64,000 nt of DNA from Peptostreptococcus faecalis (lineage in GTDB: Bacteria; Bacillota; Clostridia; Peptostreptococcales; Peptostreptococcaceae): assembly GCF_900240845.1 (NCBI RefSeq), contig NZ_OERU01000001.1, positions 248,001-312,000 of the forward strand, read 5' to 3'. Positions 43,845 through 52,236 of the stretch are shown piece after piece (positions within the stretch are counted from its first letter, which is position 1; each line of letters starts with the position of its first letter). The translations under genes and the position numbers were made by a program. The notes under the pieces were generated by a model that saw only the letters and a list, made by a program, of their open reading frames with translations, was not told where the DNA came from and made no database searches.

Positions 43845-44540
43845 CTATTTTTCCTCCATATCCATTTTTCTAATATTTCCCATCTGATACTCTTCTCCTA
43901 TTCTAGTTTCGCCCAAACAATAAGAGCAAAGTGCAGAAGGCATAGGGAATCTAAGTTTCATTCCTTTTACTGTATTTATTTCATTTTCTTCATCTACTAA
44001 AAGAGTGCTTAATTCATATGCCCCTTGACCAGTAAGTCCATTTACGTGCATAGTCACTGCTGTAGGATTTACTGAACTAACCTTCGATGCAAATACTTCT
44101 CTTTCAGCTTGAGAAACTATATCTCCCTTAGTTATTATTACTATATCAGCAGATTTTAACATAGGTCCAATTTTTTTAGGTGTATTTATTCCCGATAAAT
44201 TATCTATCACACAAATACCTGTTATTTCCTTTATATAAGGTGAACATCTATTGCAAAGCCCTGCAGACTCCGTAACTAATATATCAAGCTCATTTTTAAC
44301 TCCCCACTGTACCACTTCTTCTATATTCGATACAAAGAAGTGATCTGGGCAAAGAGCTCCTGAAAGTCCTTTTCTCACTGGAACACCTGCTTTTTCATAT
44401 AATGCATCATCATCTGTGTAAAGGCAATCAAATTTTACAACTCCCACTTTTATTCCCTGCGTTCTAAGCGCATCAATCATTTTAATTATTACACTGGTCT
44501 TTCCTGAAGACGGAGGACCAGAAAAAACTGCTAATTTCAT
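43845..44540 (-). CDS. HypB/UreG/CobW-like P-loop GTPase with two CxxC motifs
   Basis: 231 residues. P-loop GPPSSGKTS (residues 8-16). ITKGD (136-140) stands where HypB-type proteins have NKxD. The end NGLTGQGAYEL also resembles HypB. Two cysteine pairs, C96-x2-C99 (GLCNRCS) and C205-x2-C208 (ALCSYCLGE), suggest metal binding. Such GTPases insert nickel, cobalt or zinc into enzymes; the client is unknown. AAGGAG precedes ATG. It lies between the substrate-binding-like gene and the ABC ATPase. Confidence 0.78.
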   Translation of the reverse strand: MKLAVFSGPPSSGKTSVIIKMIDALRTQGIKVGVVKFDCLYTDDDALYEKAGVPVRKGLSGALCPDHFFVSNIEEVVQWGVKNELDILVTESAGLCNRCSPYIKEITGICVIDNLSGINTPKKIGPMLKSADIVIITKGDIVSQAEREVFASKVSSVNPTAVTMHVNGLTGQGAYELSTLLVDEENEINTVKGMKLRFPMPSALCSYCLGETRIGEEYQMGNIRKMDMEEK

Positions 44541-44586
44541 ATTTTTATCTCCTTAATCTACTATCTCTTTAATCTACTATCTCTTT
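44541..44586. repeat. 17-bp direct repeat spanning a stop codon and the next RBS
   Basis: On the minus strand AAAGAGATAGTAGATTA occurs twice in tandem. The first copy carries the TAA stop of the gene at 44569; a shortened third version (AAGGAGATA) forms the RBS of the GTPase gene. Confidence 0.75.
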
Positions 44587-45786
44587 ATTAAAATTTTCCT
44601 CTAATGTTCTCAATAGACTTCCTATATCTGTATTATGTATAAAGTCCCATCCAACCCACTTGAATTTTTTATCTTTAGATAGATAGTTTTCAACATTTTT
44701 ATTGGTAGAAGGAAACTTTCCATTCGCAGAGAAAATTTTACCAACCTCTGTAGACATAAAGAAATCTACTACTTGTGAGGTTTTCCCCTTCTTTGACATT
44801 AAAAATATAGGACTCATAATAGCTCCATCTTTTGGCCAAACTGCCTCTACGTTTTCTCCTTGAGACATCTGAGTAAAGAAATATGGTATTATGCTCACAG
44901 CTGGATTCATATTCTTTTTCAGCAACTGTGATTTCACCATTTGAGCTGGGTGCAAGTTTTTCATGTATGACCTTGCTAAATTACTGATTCCCTCATCACC
45001 ATATTCCCTGTGTATATTGACAAGAATCGCATTGAACAAATCTAAATCCCCCATAGGTATAGCTACAGAATTTGAAAACTCTTCACTTAATATATCCGCC
45101 CAAGTTTCAGGCATTTTTCTTCCGTTTAATTCATTTTTATTCACTAAGAAAACAGCTGGAACAACGCCGATAATTGAGTACTTATTTTGTGGATCTCTAA
45201 GATCTATGTTTTCATTACAAAAATCGCTATTTATATCACTTCTTTTTACTTCAAATATATCTTTATCTAAATACTGACCCATCAACTCTTTATCAAAAAA
45301 CAAATCAAATCCCGCAGATATCACTACATCTGGAACATCATCCACATTTCCTGTCTTTACTTGTTCTTTTATCCAATCTAACCCCCTATTAGCTGATTTT
45401 AAATTGTAAGAAATTGTCGTATCAAAATTATTCTTGTTATTTTCTAACCATGATTCAAAATTTTCTAGCAGAGGTATTCTAATTGGGCAAGGAAGCACTC
45501 CTTGTATATTTACATCTGCATTTTTGTTTTCCTTCTTTTCTATTAGTGTTGTATCAACACTGCTAGTTGATTCTTCTAGGTAAGAAACCAATCTTTCTTC
45601 ATACAAGTCCACATTAATTTTTTTTAGTTTCAGTGCCATAGAAAGACTTATATTCTTAGACATCTTTTCAAATATATCCTTATCTGAAAAATGTTCAAAT
45701 CCGTTTGATATTAAAAAATCTATTGCTTTTGGGTTTTTATTCACCATATCATATATTTTATCTTCTACTGAAAAATATTTATTCAT
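44569..45786 (-). CDS. Substrate-binding-protein-like protein without signal peptide, with N-terminal DUF1858-like domain
   Basis: 405 residues. No signal peptide or lipobox. Residues 1-75 resemble DUF1858 (YDMVNKNPKAIDFLISNGFEHFSDKDIF...). After a charged linker, residues 95-405 resemble iron/polyamine-type ABC substrate-binding proteins (DVVISAGFDLFFD, PETWADILSEEFSNSVAIPMGDLDL, AIMSPIFLMSKKG). A binding protein with no export signal should stay in the cytosol. AGGAGG precedes ATG 45786. First gene of the three-gene set; a TTGCATTTGCAA palindrome lies about 105 bases upstream. Confidence 0.75.
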   Translation of the reverse strand: MNKYFSVEDKIYDMVNKNPKAIDFLISNGFEHFSDKDIFEKMSKNISLSMALKLKKINVDLYEERLVSYLEESTSSVDTTLIEKKENKNADVNIQGVLPCPIRIPLLENFESWLENNKNNFDTTISYNLKSANRGLDWIKEQVKTGNVDDVPDVVISAGFDLFFDKELMGQYLDKDIFEVKRSDINSDFCNENIDLRDPQNKYSIIGVVPAVFLVNKNELNGRKMPETWADILSEEFSNSVAIPMGDLDLFNAILVNIHREYGDEGISNLARSYMKNLHPAQMVKSQLLKKNMNPAVSIIPYFFTQMSQGENVEAVWPKDGAIMSPIFLMSKKGKTSQVVDFFMSTEVGKIFSANGKFPSTNKNVENYLSKDKKFKWVGWDFIHNTDIGSLLRTLEENFNKEIVD

Positions 45787-45890
45787 CGTCAACCTCCTAA
45801 GTTTACCTATTATCTATTATTAAAAATTGTTTTTGCTTTTATAAATTTCTTCTTAAATACATTTATACACTTTTAAGTTTAAATTATCCA

Positions 45891-45902
45891 TTGCATTTGC
45901 AA
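45891..45902. promoter_or_regulatory. 12-bp palindrome upstream of the three-gene set
   Basis: TTGCATTTGCAA: TTGCA/TGCAA arms around two bases. A candidate operator; no regulator is assigned. The surrounding 45787-45954 stretch is AT-rich with no gene. Confidence 0.35.
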
Positions 45903-45954
45903 CAAAAATTTATTTTTTTGAATTTTTATTTACAAAATGAGTTTTTACACATAA

Positions 45955-46001
45955 AAAAAGCATCTCACTTTTGTTTTACGTCAACACATGAGATGCTTTT
46001 T
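45955..46001 (-). terminator. Terminator after the thioesterase gene
   Basis: AAAAAGCATCTCA (45955-45967) pairs exactly with 45989-46001. The T-rich arm ends the minus-strand transcript. Confidence 0.75.
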
Positions 46002-46029
46002 AAAAATTCAGCTTTATCTTTTTTGTTTT

Positions 46030-46428
46030 CTATTTCTTTACTTTTTCAATCTTTGAATTTACATTGGCCAAGAACTTATCATTATCTATAATAAATCTTT
46101 CATGCATTCCTTCTCCGATTTCATCGATTTCATCGTAGCACTTTGTCTTAAAGACAAGTCTAGATCTATCTATTTCCACTAGTTCACAGTCACATCTAAC
46201 TTCCATTCCTAGAGGTGTCGCAGCCTTATGGTTTGTAGATATAGATATTCCTACAGTACCTTTACCTTCTTCTAAATGAGGTTGAACGCTTTCTTTACAA
46301 GCTTTTTCCATAAGTGCAATCATACACGGAGTTGCATATACATCTAATCCTCCGCTTCCAACAGCACCTGCAGTTTTACTCTTATCTACAATTTCTTTCA
46401 CTACATGTTTCATTCCTACTTCTAACAT
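46030..46428 (-). CDS. Hotdog-fold thioesterase (FlK-like)
   Basis: 132 residues. GSGGLDVYATPCMIALMEKAC and GTVGISISTNHKAATPLGMEVRC match the FlK/YbaW-like hotdog thioesterase group, where Thr, Glu and His (here T33, E40-region, H-of-STNHKA) act on acyl-CoA. The natural acyl-CoA is not apparent. AGGAGG precedes ATG. It is a single-gene unit with its own terminator. The 46429-46678 gap between it and dcd is AT-rich; I see no gene in it. Confidence 0.85.
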   Translation of the reverse strand: MLEVGMKHVVKEIVDKSKTAGAVGSGGLDVYATPCMIALMEKACKESVQPHLEEGKGTVGISISTNHKAATPLGMEVRCDCELVEIDRSRLVFKTKCYDEIDEIGEGMHERFIIDNDKFLANVNSKIEKVKK

Positions 46429-46678
46429 ATTTTACCTCCTAGTATAATACTATTAACAAAATATTAAAAATCTTTACTCTTAAATAATATCATTATAATA
46501 TAGGCATTGTAAATATGTATATGATATATATACTTATTTTTAATTGTATCAATATACCATTTAGTTTTTTGTTTTAAATTTATGCAACGAAACAATATTT
46601 ATAAACTGACTTTATACCTTCTATGTGGTAAAATAAAATTATATGTTCGTAAATAAACTTTTTATGGAAGGTGATAAG

Positions 46679-47203
46679 ATGATTTTATCTGGAAAAGAAA
46701 TTCTAAAAAATGTAGAGTTAAATAATATTATTATAGAGCCATTTGACAAGAAAAAAGTAAATCCAAACAGCTATAACTTATCGTTGAGTGATGAACTTTT
46801 AGTATATGAAACTGATGTATTAGATATGAAGGTTCCAAACAAAACAAAAAAAATTAAAATACCTAAAGACGGTCTTTTGCTTGAACCTAATAAACTGTAC
46901 CTAGGCAGAACAAATGAATTTACTAAGACTGAAAAATTCGTACCTATGTTAGAAGGTAGATCATCTACTGGGAGACTTGGTCTTTTTATTCATGTTACAG
47001 CAGGATTTGGTGATATTGGGTTCGCAGGATATTGGACTCTTGAAATATTCTGTGTTCAGCCGATAATTATATATCCAAACACAGAAATATGCCAGATATA
47101 CTACCACGATATACATGGTGATTTTGACCTTTATTCAAGCGGCAAATACCAAAATAATACAGGAATTCAACCGTCCTTAATGTATAAGGACTTCGAAAAA
47201 TAA
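46679..47203 (+). CDS. dcd: dCTP deaminase
   Basis: 174 residues. Deaminates dCTP to dUTP. MILSGKEILKN, NPNSYNLSLSDEL and the active-site block EGRSSTGRLGLFIHVTAGFGD. The HVTAGFGD stretch is closer to enzymes that also hydrolyse dUTP than to E. coli Dcd (HVTAHRID), so bifunctionality is possible. ATG 46679 has GAAGGTGA upstream; the frame from 46643 lacks an RBS. Together with dut (40936) it completes the dCTP-to-dUMP route. Confidence 0.92.
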   Translation: MILSGKEILKNVELNNIIIEPFDKKKVNPNSYNLSLSDELLVYETDVLDMKVPNKTKKIKIPKDGLLLEPNKLYLGRTNEFTKTEKFVPMLEGRSSTGRLGLFIHVTAGFGDIGFAGYWTLEIFCVQPIIIYPNTEICQIYYHDIHGDFDLYSSGKYQNNTGIQPSLMYKDFEK

Positions 47204-47215
47204 TAAAACCTATTA

Positions 47216-47285
47216 AAAATCATAGGCAATCATCTTGACTTAGATAGAAATTTATACCTAAGTCAATATGATTGCCTATGATTTT
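47216..47285. terminator. 28-position hairpin between dcd and ribH
   Basis: AAAATCATAGGCAATCAT then TTGACTTAG pair with the mirror sequence ending at 47285, with a single C/T mismatch. Convergent genes flank it; A and T runs on both sides give two-way termination. Confidence 0.85.
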
Positions 47286-47302
47286 ATAAATTAATTATTT
47301 TA

Positions 47303-47773
47303 TTAAATAGCATTAATTAAATTAATCATTTCTATTGCTCCAACAGCAACGTCAAATCCCTTATTTCCAGCCTTTGTTCCAGCTCTTTCTATTGCTTGCT
47401 CGATATTTTCTGTAGTAAGTACACCAAACATTACAGGAATATCATTTGATAGAGAAACATGCGCTACTCCTTTTGTAACTTCGCTGCAAACATAATCATA
47501 GTGGCTAGTACTTCCACGAATTACAGCACCTAGACATATAACTGCGTCATATTTTCCGCTTTTTGCCATTTTAGAAGCGATTAGTGGAATTTCAAATGCA
47601 CCTGGAACCCATGCAACATCTATATTATTTTCATCTACATTGTGTCTTGTCAAAGCATCTAGTGATCCTGAAAGTAGTTTTGATGTTATGAATTCATTAA
47701 AACGAGCCGCTACTATTCCTATCTTAACATCTTTTGCTATTAAATTTCCTTCAAATACATTTATGTTATTCAT
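47303..47773 (-). CDS. ribH: 6,7-dimethyl-8-ribityllumazine synthase
   Basis: 156 residues. Makes lumazine from the pyrimidine and the butanone phosphate; forms a 60-mer shell in many bacteria. [24 protein letters not shown] and [15 protein letters not shown] (catalytic His, phosphate site) are all present. AAGGGAG precedes ATG. Last gene of ribD-ribE-ribBA-ribH. Confidence 0.97.
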   Translation of the reverse strand: MNNINVFEGNLIAKDVKIGIVAARFNEFITSKLLSGSLDALTRHNVDENNIDVAWVPGAFEIPLIASKMAKSGKYDAVICLGAVIRGSTSHYDYVCSEVTKGVAHVSLSNDIPVMFGVLTTENIEQAIERAGTKAGNKGFDVAVGAIEMINLINAI

Positions 47774-47823
47774 TATTATTCTCCCTTAGTAATATTTTTT
47801 CGTATTTATAATTTACTTTTAAC

Positions 47824-49023
47824 CTAGTAGTTTAATAAGTGTCCCATTTTAGACTTCTTTGTCTGAAGGTAGAACAAATCGTGTTCAGTAGGATCCATTT
47901 GAATTGGAACTCTTTCTACTATTTCCATTCCATAATCTTCAAGCTGATATACTTTATCTGGATTATTAGTAAGTAATTTCATTGTCTTGACTCCAAGATC
48001 TTCTAGAATTTGAGCTCCTATGAAATATTCTCTCATATCTCCTTCAAATCCTAAAGCTAAGTTCGCTTCTAAAGTATCCATTCCATCATCTTGTAGTACA
48101 TAAGTTTTTAGCTTGTTTATAAGGCCTATTCCTCTTCCTTCTTGACGCATATAAAGAATTACTCCTCTACCTTCCTTATCTACCTGTTCCATGGCTGCAG
48201 CAAGCTGTTCACCACAATCACAACGAAGAGATCCAAACACATCTCCAGTCAAGCATTCTGAATGTACTCTACAAAGGATATCCTTTCCATCTGAAATATC
48301 ACCTTTTACTAAAGCCAAGTGATGTTCACCGTTTAACTTGTTAGTGTAACCATAAACCTTAAAATCTCCATGTCTAGTTGGAAGTTCTGTTACAACAGAT
48401 CTTTCTACTAACTTATCATGTTTTTTTCTATAACTTTGTAAAGCTTTTATAGTAGTAAATTTTATATCCCATTTTTGAGCAAGTTCTATTAATTCAGATG
48501 TTCTCATCATCATTCCATCATCTTTCATTATCTCGCAACAAAGTCCACACTCTTTTAAACCTGCTAATCTCAATAGATCTACTGTAGCTTCAGTGTGACC
48601 ATTTCTTTCAAGTACTCCATTTGGCTTTGCTGTAAGAGGGAACATATGACCTGGTCTACGGAAGTCACTTCCTTTAGCATTGTCATCTACACAAGCACGT
48701 GCTGTAAAACCTCTTTCTTCAGCTGATATTCCTGTAGTAGTATCAACATGATCTATAGAAACTGTAAATGCAGTTTCGTGGTTGTCAGTATTATTTGTAA
48801 CCATCTGAGTAAGATTTAATTTTTTACAATATTCTACACTCATAGGCATACAAATTAATCCTCTACCATGTACAGCCATAAAGTTTACATTTTCTGTAGT
48901 TGCAAACTCTGCCGCACATATAAAGTCACCTTCATTTTCTCTATCTTCATCATCCGTTACAAGGACGATTTTACCCTGACGTAAATCTTCAAGAACTTCT
49001 TCAACAGTATTAAATTTAAACAT
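47824..49023 (-). CDS. ribBA: RibBA, 3,4-dihydroxy-2-butanone 4-phosphate synthase/GTP cyclohydrolase II
   Basis: 399 residues, bifunctional. Residues 1-200 are the RibB domain ([16 protein letters not shown] and RRPGHMFPL). Residues 205-399 are GTP cyclohydrolase II, with zinc ligands in [19 protein letters not shown] and RQEGRGIGL. It supplies both precursors of lumazine synthase. AGGAGG precedes ATG. It is 32 bases after ribE. Confidence 0.97.
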   Translation of the reverse strand: MFKFNTVEEVLEDLRQGKIVLVTDDEDRENEGDFICAAEFATTENVNFMAVHGRGLICMPMSVEYCKKLNLTQMVTNNTDNHETAFTVSIDHVDTTTGISAEERGFTARACVDDNAKGSDFRRPGHMFPLTAKPNGVLERNGHTEATVDLLRLAGLKECGLCCEIMKDDGMMMRTSELIELAQKWDIKFTTIKALQSYRKKHDKLVERSVVTELPTRHGDFKVYGYTNKLNGEHHLALVKGDISDGKDILCRVHSECLTGDVFGSLRCDCGEQLAAAMEQVDKEGRGVILYMRQEGRGIGLINKLKTYVLQDDGMDTLEANLALGFEGDMREYFIGAQILEDLGVKTMKLLTNNPDKVYQLEDYGMEIVERVPIQMDPTEHDLFYLQTKKSKMGHLLNY

Positions 49024-49055
49024 AATTCCTCCTAAAATATCTATTTATAAAATAA

Positions 49056-49694
49056 TTAAAATCCATTTTCCAAAAGAAAACTTTTTGAAATACCCGACTT
49101 TTTTGTCGTGTTACTCAATAATTTTTCTACGTACTTTCCTATACAATCGTTTTCTAGGTTTACAACATCACCTATTTTTTTAAATCCTAAAATAGTATTT
49201 CCTACAGTATGAGGTATAATCGACACACTAAAGCTATTATCAGTCAACTTTGCAACAGTAAGACTTATTCCGTCAATTGCAATCGATCCTTTTTCAATTA
49301 TATATTTTAGTATATTGTCAGTTGTACTTATCTCATACCAAATTGCATTATCATCTTTTTTTATTGATACTATCTTTCCTATTCCGTCTATATGACCTGA
49401 TACTATATGTCCTCCAAATCTTGCATTCACATGCATTGCTCTTTCTAGGTTGACTTTTGATCCTTGACTCAAACCGTTAAAAGATGATCTAGAGATCGTT
49501 TCATGCATCACGTCTACGGAAAATTCATTATTTGAAAAACTTGTAACAGTTAGGCAAATACCATTTACTGCAATACTGTCTCCAATATGAACGTCCTCTA
49601 ATATCATATTAGCCGAAATAGATAGAATAGCCGATTTTGAACCTCTTTTAATTGTTTTAATTTCACCTACTTCTTCCACTATTCCTGTGAACAA
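49056..49694 (-). CDS. ribE: Riboflavin synthase (alpha chain)
   Basis: 212 residues, the expected two tandem lumazine-binding repeats: MFTGIVEEVG...DIGDSIAVNGICLTV-type first repeat, GHIVSGHIDG, then the second repeat with GSIAIDGISLTV. It dismutates two lumazines to riboflavin. The start is TTG 49694 inside the end of ribD (16-base overlap), with GAGGT upstream: translational coupling. Confidence 0.96.
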   Translation of the reverse strand: MFTGIVEEVGEIKTIKRGSKSAILSISANMILEDVHIGDSIAVNGICLTVTSFSNNEFSVDVMHETISRSSFNGLSQGSKVNLERAMHVNARFGGHIVSGHIDGIGKIVSIKKDDNAIWYEISTTDNILKYIIEKGSIAIDGISLTVAKLTDNSFSVSIIPHTVGNTILGFKKIGDVVNLENDCIGKYVEKLLSNTTKKSGISKSFLLENGF

Positions 49695-50779
49695 TTTACT
49701 ACCTCACTCTCTATTAATATATCTTCTCCTAAATAAACTATTGTCGGATTAGAAAGCATAAATCCTTTTCCAGGTTCATCAACACCTTGACCACCGATTG
49801 GTGATTTTGCATTTTTCCCTCCAAATAATTTCGGAGCAATATATGTTTGAACCTTATTTACTATTCCAGATTCTAGAGCTGACCAATTTAGAGAGCTTCC
49901 ACCTTCTAGCAATATGCTATCAATTCCTATCTTTCCTAGTTCAACAACTAAATCTTTTAAGTTTATCTTTTCATTGTACTTATCTTGTTGAATAATTTTG
50001 CAACCCATATTTTTATACTTTTCTAACTTCACTTTATCATCACAACATGTTGCAATTATCGTTTCAATTTGATTAGCTGTTTTTACTATATTAGAATCCA
50101 AAGGAGTTTTTAATTTAGTATCGCATATTATCCTAGTTGGATTTTTCCCTCCTTCTTTTCTGCAAGTAAGCATCGGATTGTCTTCAAGAACAGTTCCTAT
50201 ACCTACCATTATCCCAGAGTATCTATTTCTATCATCTTGAACATTATTTCGTGCCGTCTCACCTGTAATCCATTTTGATTTACCTGAATAAGTAGCTATT
50301 TTTCCATCCATAGTCATAGCGTATTTCATTACAATATATGGAACTTTTTTATTTATATAATGGAAAAAAACTGTATTTAATTTTTCGCATTCTTCTTTTA
50401 AAATTCCAGTTACAACTTCAATTCCATTGTCTTCTAAAATTTTTATTCCTTGTCCTGCTACTAGTTCATTGGGATCTAATGAACCGACTACTACTCTTTT
50501 TATTCCACTCTCTATTATAGCTTGTGTACAAGGAGGCGTCTTTCCGTAATGACAGCAAGGTTCTAAAGTTACATATATAGTGGCTCCAAAAGGTGATTCT
50601 TCACAATCTGCCAGAGCTACTCTCTCAGCATGAGCTTCACCACACTTTTTATGATAACCCTTACCTATGACCTTATTATCCTTTACAATTACAGCTCCTA
50701 CCATTGGATTTGGATTTACCCATCCACATCCTTTTTTCGCAAGCTCAATTGCCATACTCATATAATTCTTATCAGACAA
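49679..50779 (-). CDS. ribD: RibD, bifunctional deaminase/reductase
   Basis: 366 residues. N-terminal zinc deaminase (GEAHAERVAL and VTLEPCCHYGKTPPC) and C-terminal NADPH reductase (VGIGTVLEDNPMLTCR, ILLEGGSSLNWSAL). Start TTG 50779 follows GGGAGGTGA; the frame from 50794 encloses this site. First gene of the riboflavin operon, controlled by the FMN riboswitch and two terminators upstream. Confidence 0.96.
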   Translation of the reverse strand: MSDKNYMSMAIELAKKGCGWVNPNPMVGAVIVKDNKVIGKGYHKKCGEAHAERVALADCEESPFGATIYVTLEPCCHYGKTPPCTQAIIESGIKRVVVGSLDPNELVAGQGIKILEDNGIEVVTGILKEECEKLNTVFFHYINKKVPYIVMKYAMTMDGKIATYSGKSKWITGETARNNVQDDRNRYSGIMVGIGTVLEDNPMLTCRKEGGKNPTRIICDTKLKTPLDSNIVKTANQIETIIATCCDDKVKLEKYKNMGCKIIQQDKYNEKINLKDLVVELGKIGIDSILLEGGSSLNWSALESGIVNKVQTYIAPKLFGGKNAKSPIGGQGVDEPGKGFMLSNPTIVYLGEDILIESEVVNCSQE

Positions 50780-50808
50780 CCTATCACCTCCCAAGAAATA
50801 TTTCCTTC

Positions 50809-50851
50809 AAAAAAAAAATAGAGAGTCCAAACTAAAAAGTCAGGGCTCTCT
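50809..50851 (-). terminator. Second (proximal) leader terminator before ribD
   Basis: AGAGAGTCC (50820-50828) pairs with GGGCTCTCT (50843-50851) with one G-U, followed on the minus strand by about ten T. It is 30 bases before the ribD start. Confidence 0.8.
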
Positions 50852-50887
50852 AACATTTATTTAACAAGTAAATGTTTAAAATAAAAA

Positions 50888-50915
50888 GCTCTGAAATGAT
50901 TTTTCATTTCAGAGC
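50888..50915 (-). terminator. First leader terminator after the FMN aptamer
   Basis: GCTCTGAAATGA (50888-50899) pairs perfectly with 50904-50915 around a 4-base loop; CTTTTTATTTT follows on the minus strand. This is the likely expression platform of the riboswitch. Confidence 0.85.
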
Positions 50916-50959
50916 AAATATACATACATAACATATAATCTAAATTATTATATATTTTC

Positions 50960-51063
50960 ATCTTCTTTCATCCAGACTTTACTGTCGGCTTTGGAATTTC
51001 ACCAAATCAGCTTTCGCTCGCGGGCTATACCGCCGGTAGGGAATTTCACCCTGCCCTGAAGAT
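50960..51063 (-). promoter_or_regulatory. FMN riboswitch (RFN element)
   Basis: On the minus strand the P1 arms ATCTTC/GAAGAT enclose the conserved blocks AGGGCAGGGTGAAATTCCCT, ACCGGCGGT, AGCCCGCGAGC, TTTGGTGAAATTCC, GCCGACAGT and GTCTGGATGAAAGAAG. FMN binding should favour the terminator at 50888-50915 and shut off ribDEBAH. Confidence 0.97.
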
Positions 51064-51084
51064 ATTATTTAATTATCTAAACTA

Positions 51085-51113
51085 AATTTAACATACAATA
51101 AAAAGATTGTCAA
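51085..51113 (-). promoter_or_regulatory. Promoter of the riboflavin operon
   Basis: On the minus strand TTGACA (51113-51108) is followed after 17 bases by TAAATT (51090-51085). No clear terminator separates it from the metal-ATPase cluster upstream. Confidence 0.7.
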
Positions 51114-51135
51114 CAATATAATTATTTAATTTTAA

Positions 51136-51402
51136 TTATTCTTCTGTAGAAACTATTGTAACACCTGTTAAATCTTTTTCGGCAATTATATCTTCTATAG
51201 TTTCTTTTGCTTCCATTAGTTCTTCTAAAGACATACTATAAAAATCAGAATTGTTTTCAGAAGATATATTAAATCCATGTTCATTTAAAAATGAATTTAC
51301 AGCATCCTCATTTTTCTTATAAGCTACATAACCTACTGCACAAACCCCTACACCAATTGCAATACCTTTAACTAATTCTGCTCTCTTATTAAGCATCCAC
51401 AT
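51136..51402 (-). CDS. Small single-span membrane protein of the P-type ATPase cluster
   Basis: 88 residues. One hydrophobic helix (LVKGIAIGVGVCAVGYVAY, about residues 10-28, Gly-rich) near the N terminus; the remainder is acidic (MSLEELMEAKETIEDIIAEKD). GGAGG precedes ATG. Not a family I can name with certainty. Size, layout and position next to a P1B ATPase recall the small accessory proteins of such pumps (PacL/DUF1490 in mycobacteria, DUF6110 in Firmicutes), an analogy only. Confidence 0.6.
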   Translation of the reverse strand: MWMLNKRAELVKGIAIGVGVCAVGYVAYKKNEDAVNSFLNEHGFNISSENNSDFYSMSLEELMEAKETIEDIIAEKDLTGVTIVSTEE

Positions 51403-51471
51403 AATACTTCCTCCTTTAATATTAAATACTTTTTTATATTGAAAGAATAATACTTTCTTCTTTCTTAAATT

Positions 51472-52236
51472 TTAAAAACTTCTCTTTACACTTGCTCTTT
51501 GATATACATCAAAGTATGAAGACATAAATTGATTAAAGAAAGTTGATTTATCTTCTTCTTTAACAATTTTCAATTCTCCGTTTTTTAAAACAGTACCTAT
51601 TACAATAGATCTATTTTTTCTTCTAAGTATATGTCTACCAAAAGTCAGTCCCCATGCAATAGCTGGTGCGTACATCCCTTCTTTTGATCCAACTGGAGCC
51701 GTATTTGCTTTATTAATTGAGTTGACCAAATACATTATAGACATTACTTCTGGGTCAAACGCTCCATTTTCATTTAGTTCCATATATCCATGTTGAAAAA
51801 TTGCTCCTATTGTAGTACCTACAGCACACCATCGAATAAATGTCTTATACGGAGAAGTATTCGTTCCAATATCTAAGAAATTCATTCCTAAATCAAGGAT
51901 TATAAATCCTAAAGATACTAATGCTGTGTAACCTATGGAATTCTTTTTAGATAATTTATAATTAACTTTGATCTCACTCTTTTTCAAATCTTTAGAGTAG
52001 ACTCCACAAAAATTCAAAATCAATTTATTTAAATTTATAACATCTTCATCATATTCTAGTACAAAAGTTTTTGTAACACTACAGTATGTACCCTTTTTAA
52101 TATGTGATTCTTCTTTTATTGAATTCAATAAAAGCAGCGGATCATTAGGATACTCGTGTACTCTCAACCTTAATCTACCAGAAATAGAAAACACAACATC
52201 AACTTCTAAATAATTTTTTTTATTTTTTTTTGTCAT
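51472..52236 (-). CDS. HMA_2-like domain membrane protein
   Basis: 254 residues. Residues 10-85 resemble an HMA_2 domain with the basic motif SGRLRLRV in place of CxxC, ending TKTFVLEYDE. Then two or more membrane segments (IGYTALVSLGFIILDLGMNF and the Gly/Ala stretch near 140-150), and a C-terminal region with HGYMELNENGAFDPEV and RRKNRSIVIG. Its ATG overlaps the ATPase stop as TAATG, so the two are coupled. Role unknown; proposed partner of the ATPase. Confidence 0.7.
   Translation of the reverse strand: MTKKNKKNYLEVDVVFSISGRLRLRVHEYPNDPLLLLNSIKEESHIKKGTYCSVTKTFVLEYDEDVINLNKLILNFCGVYSKDLKKSEIKVNYKLSKKNSIGYTALVSLGFIILDLGMNFLDIGTNTSPYKTFIRWCAVGTTIGAIFQHGYMELNENGAFDPEVMSIMYLVNSINKANTAPVGSKEGMYAPAIAWGLTFGRHILRRKNRSIVIGTVLKNGELKIVKEEDKSTFFNQFMSSYFDVYQRASVKRSF

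Noticed and set aside
42847-45786. Ordinary ABC importer
   Set aside because: No permease, no signal peptide on the binding-like protein, and a GTPase in the middle of the operon.
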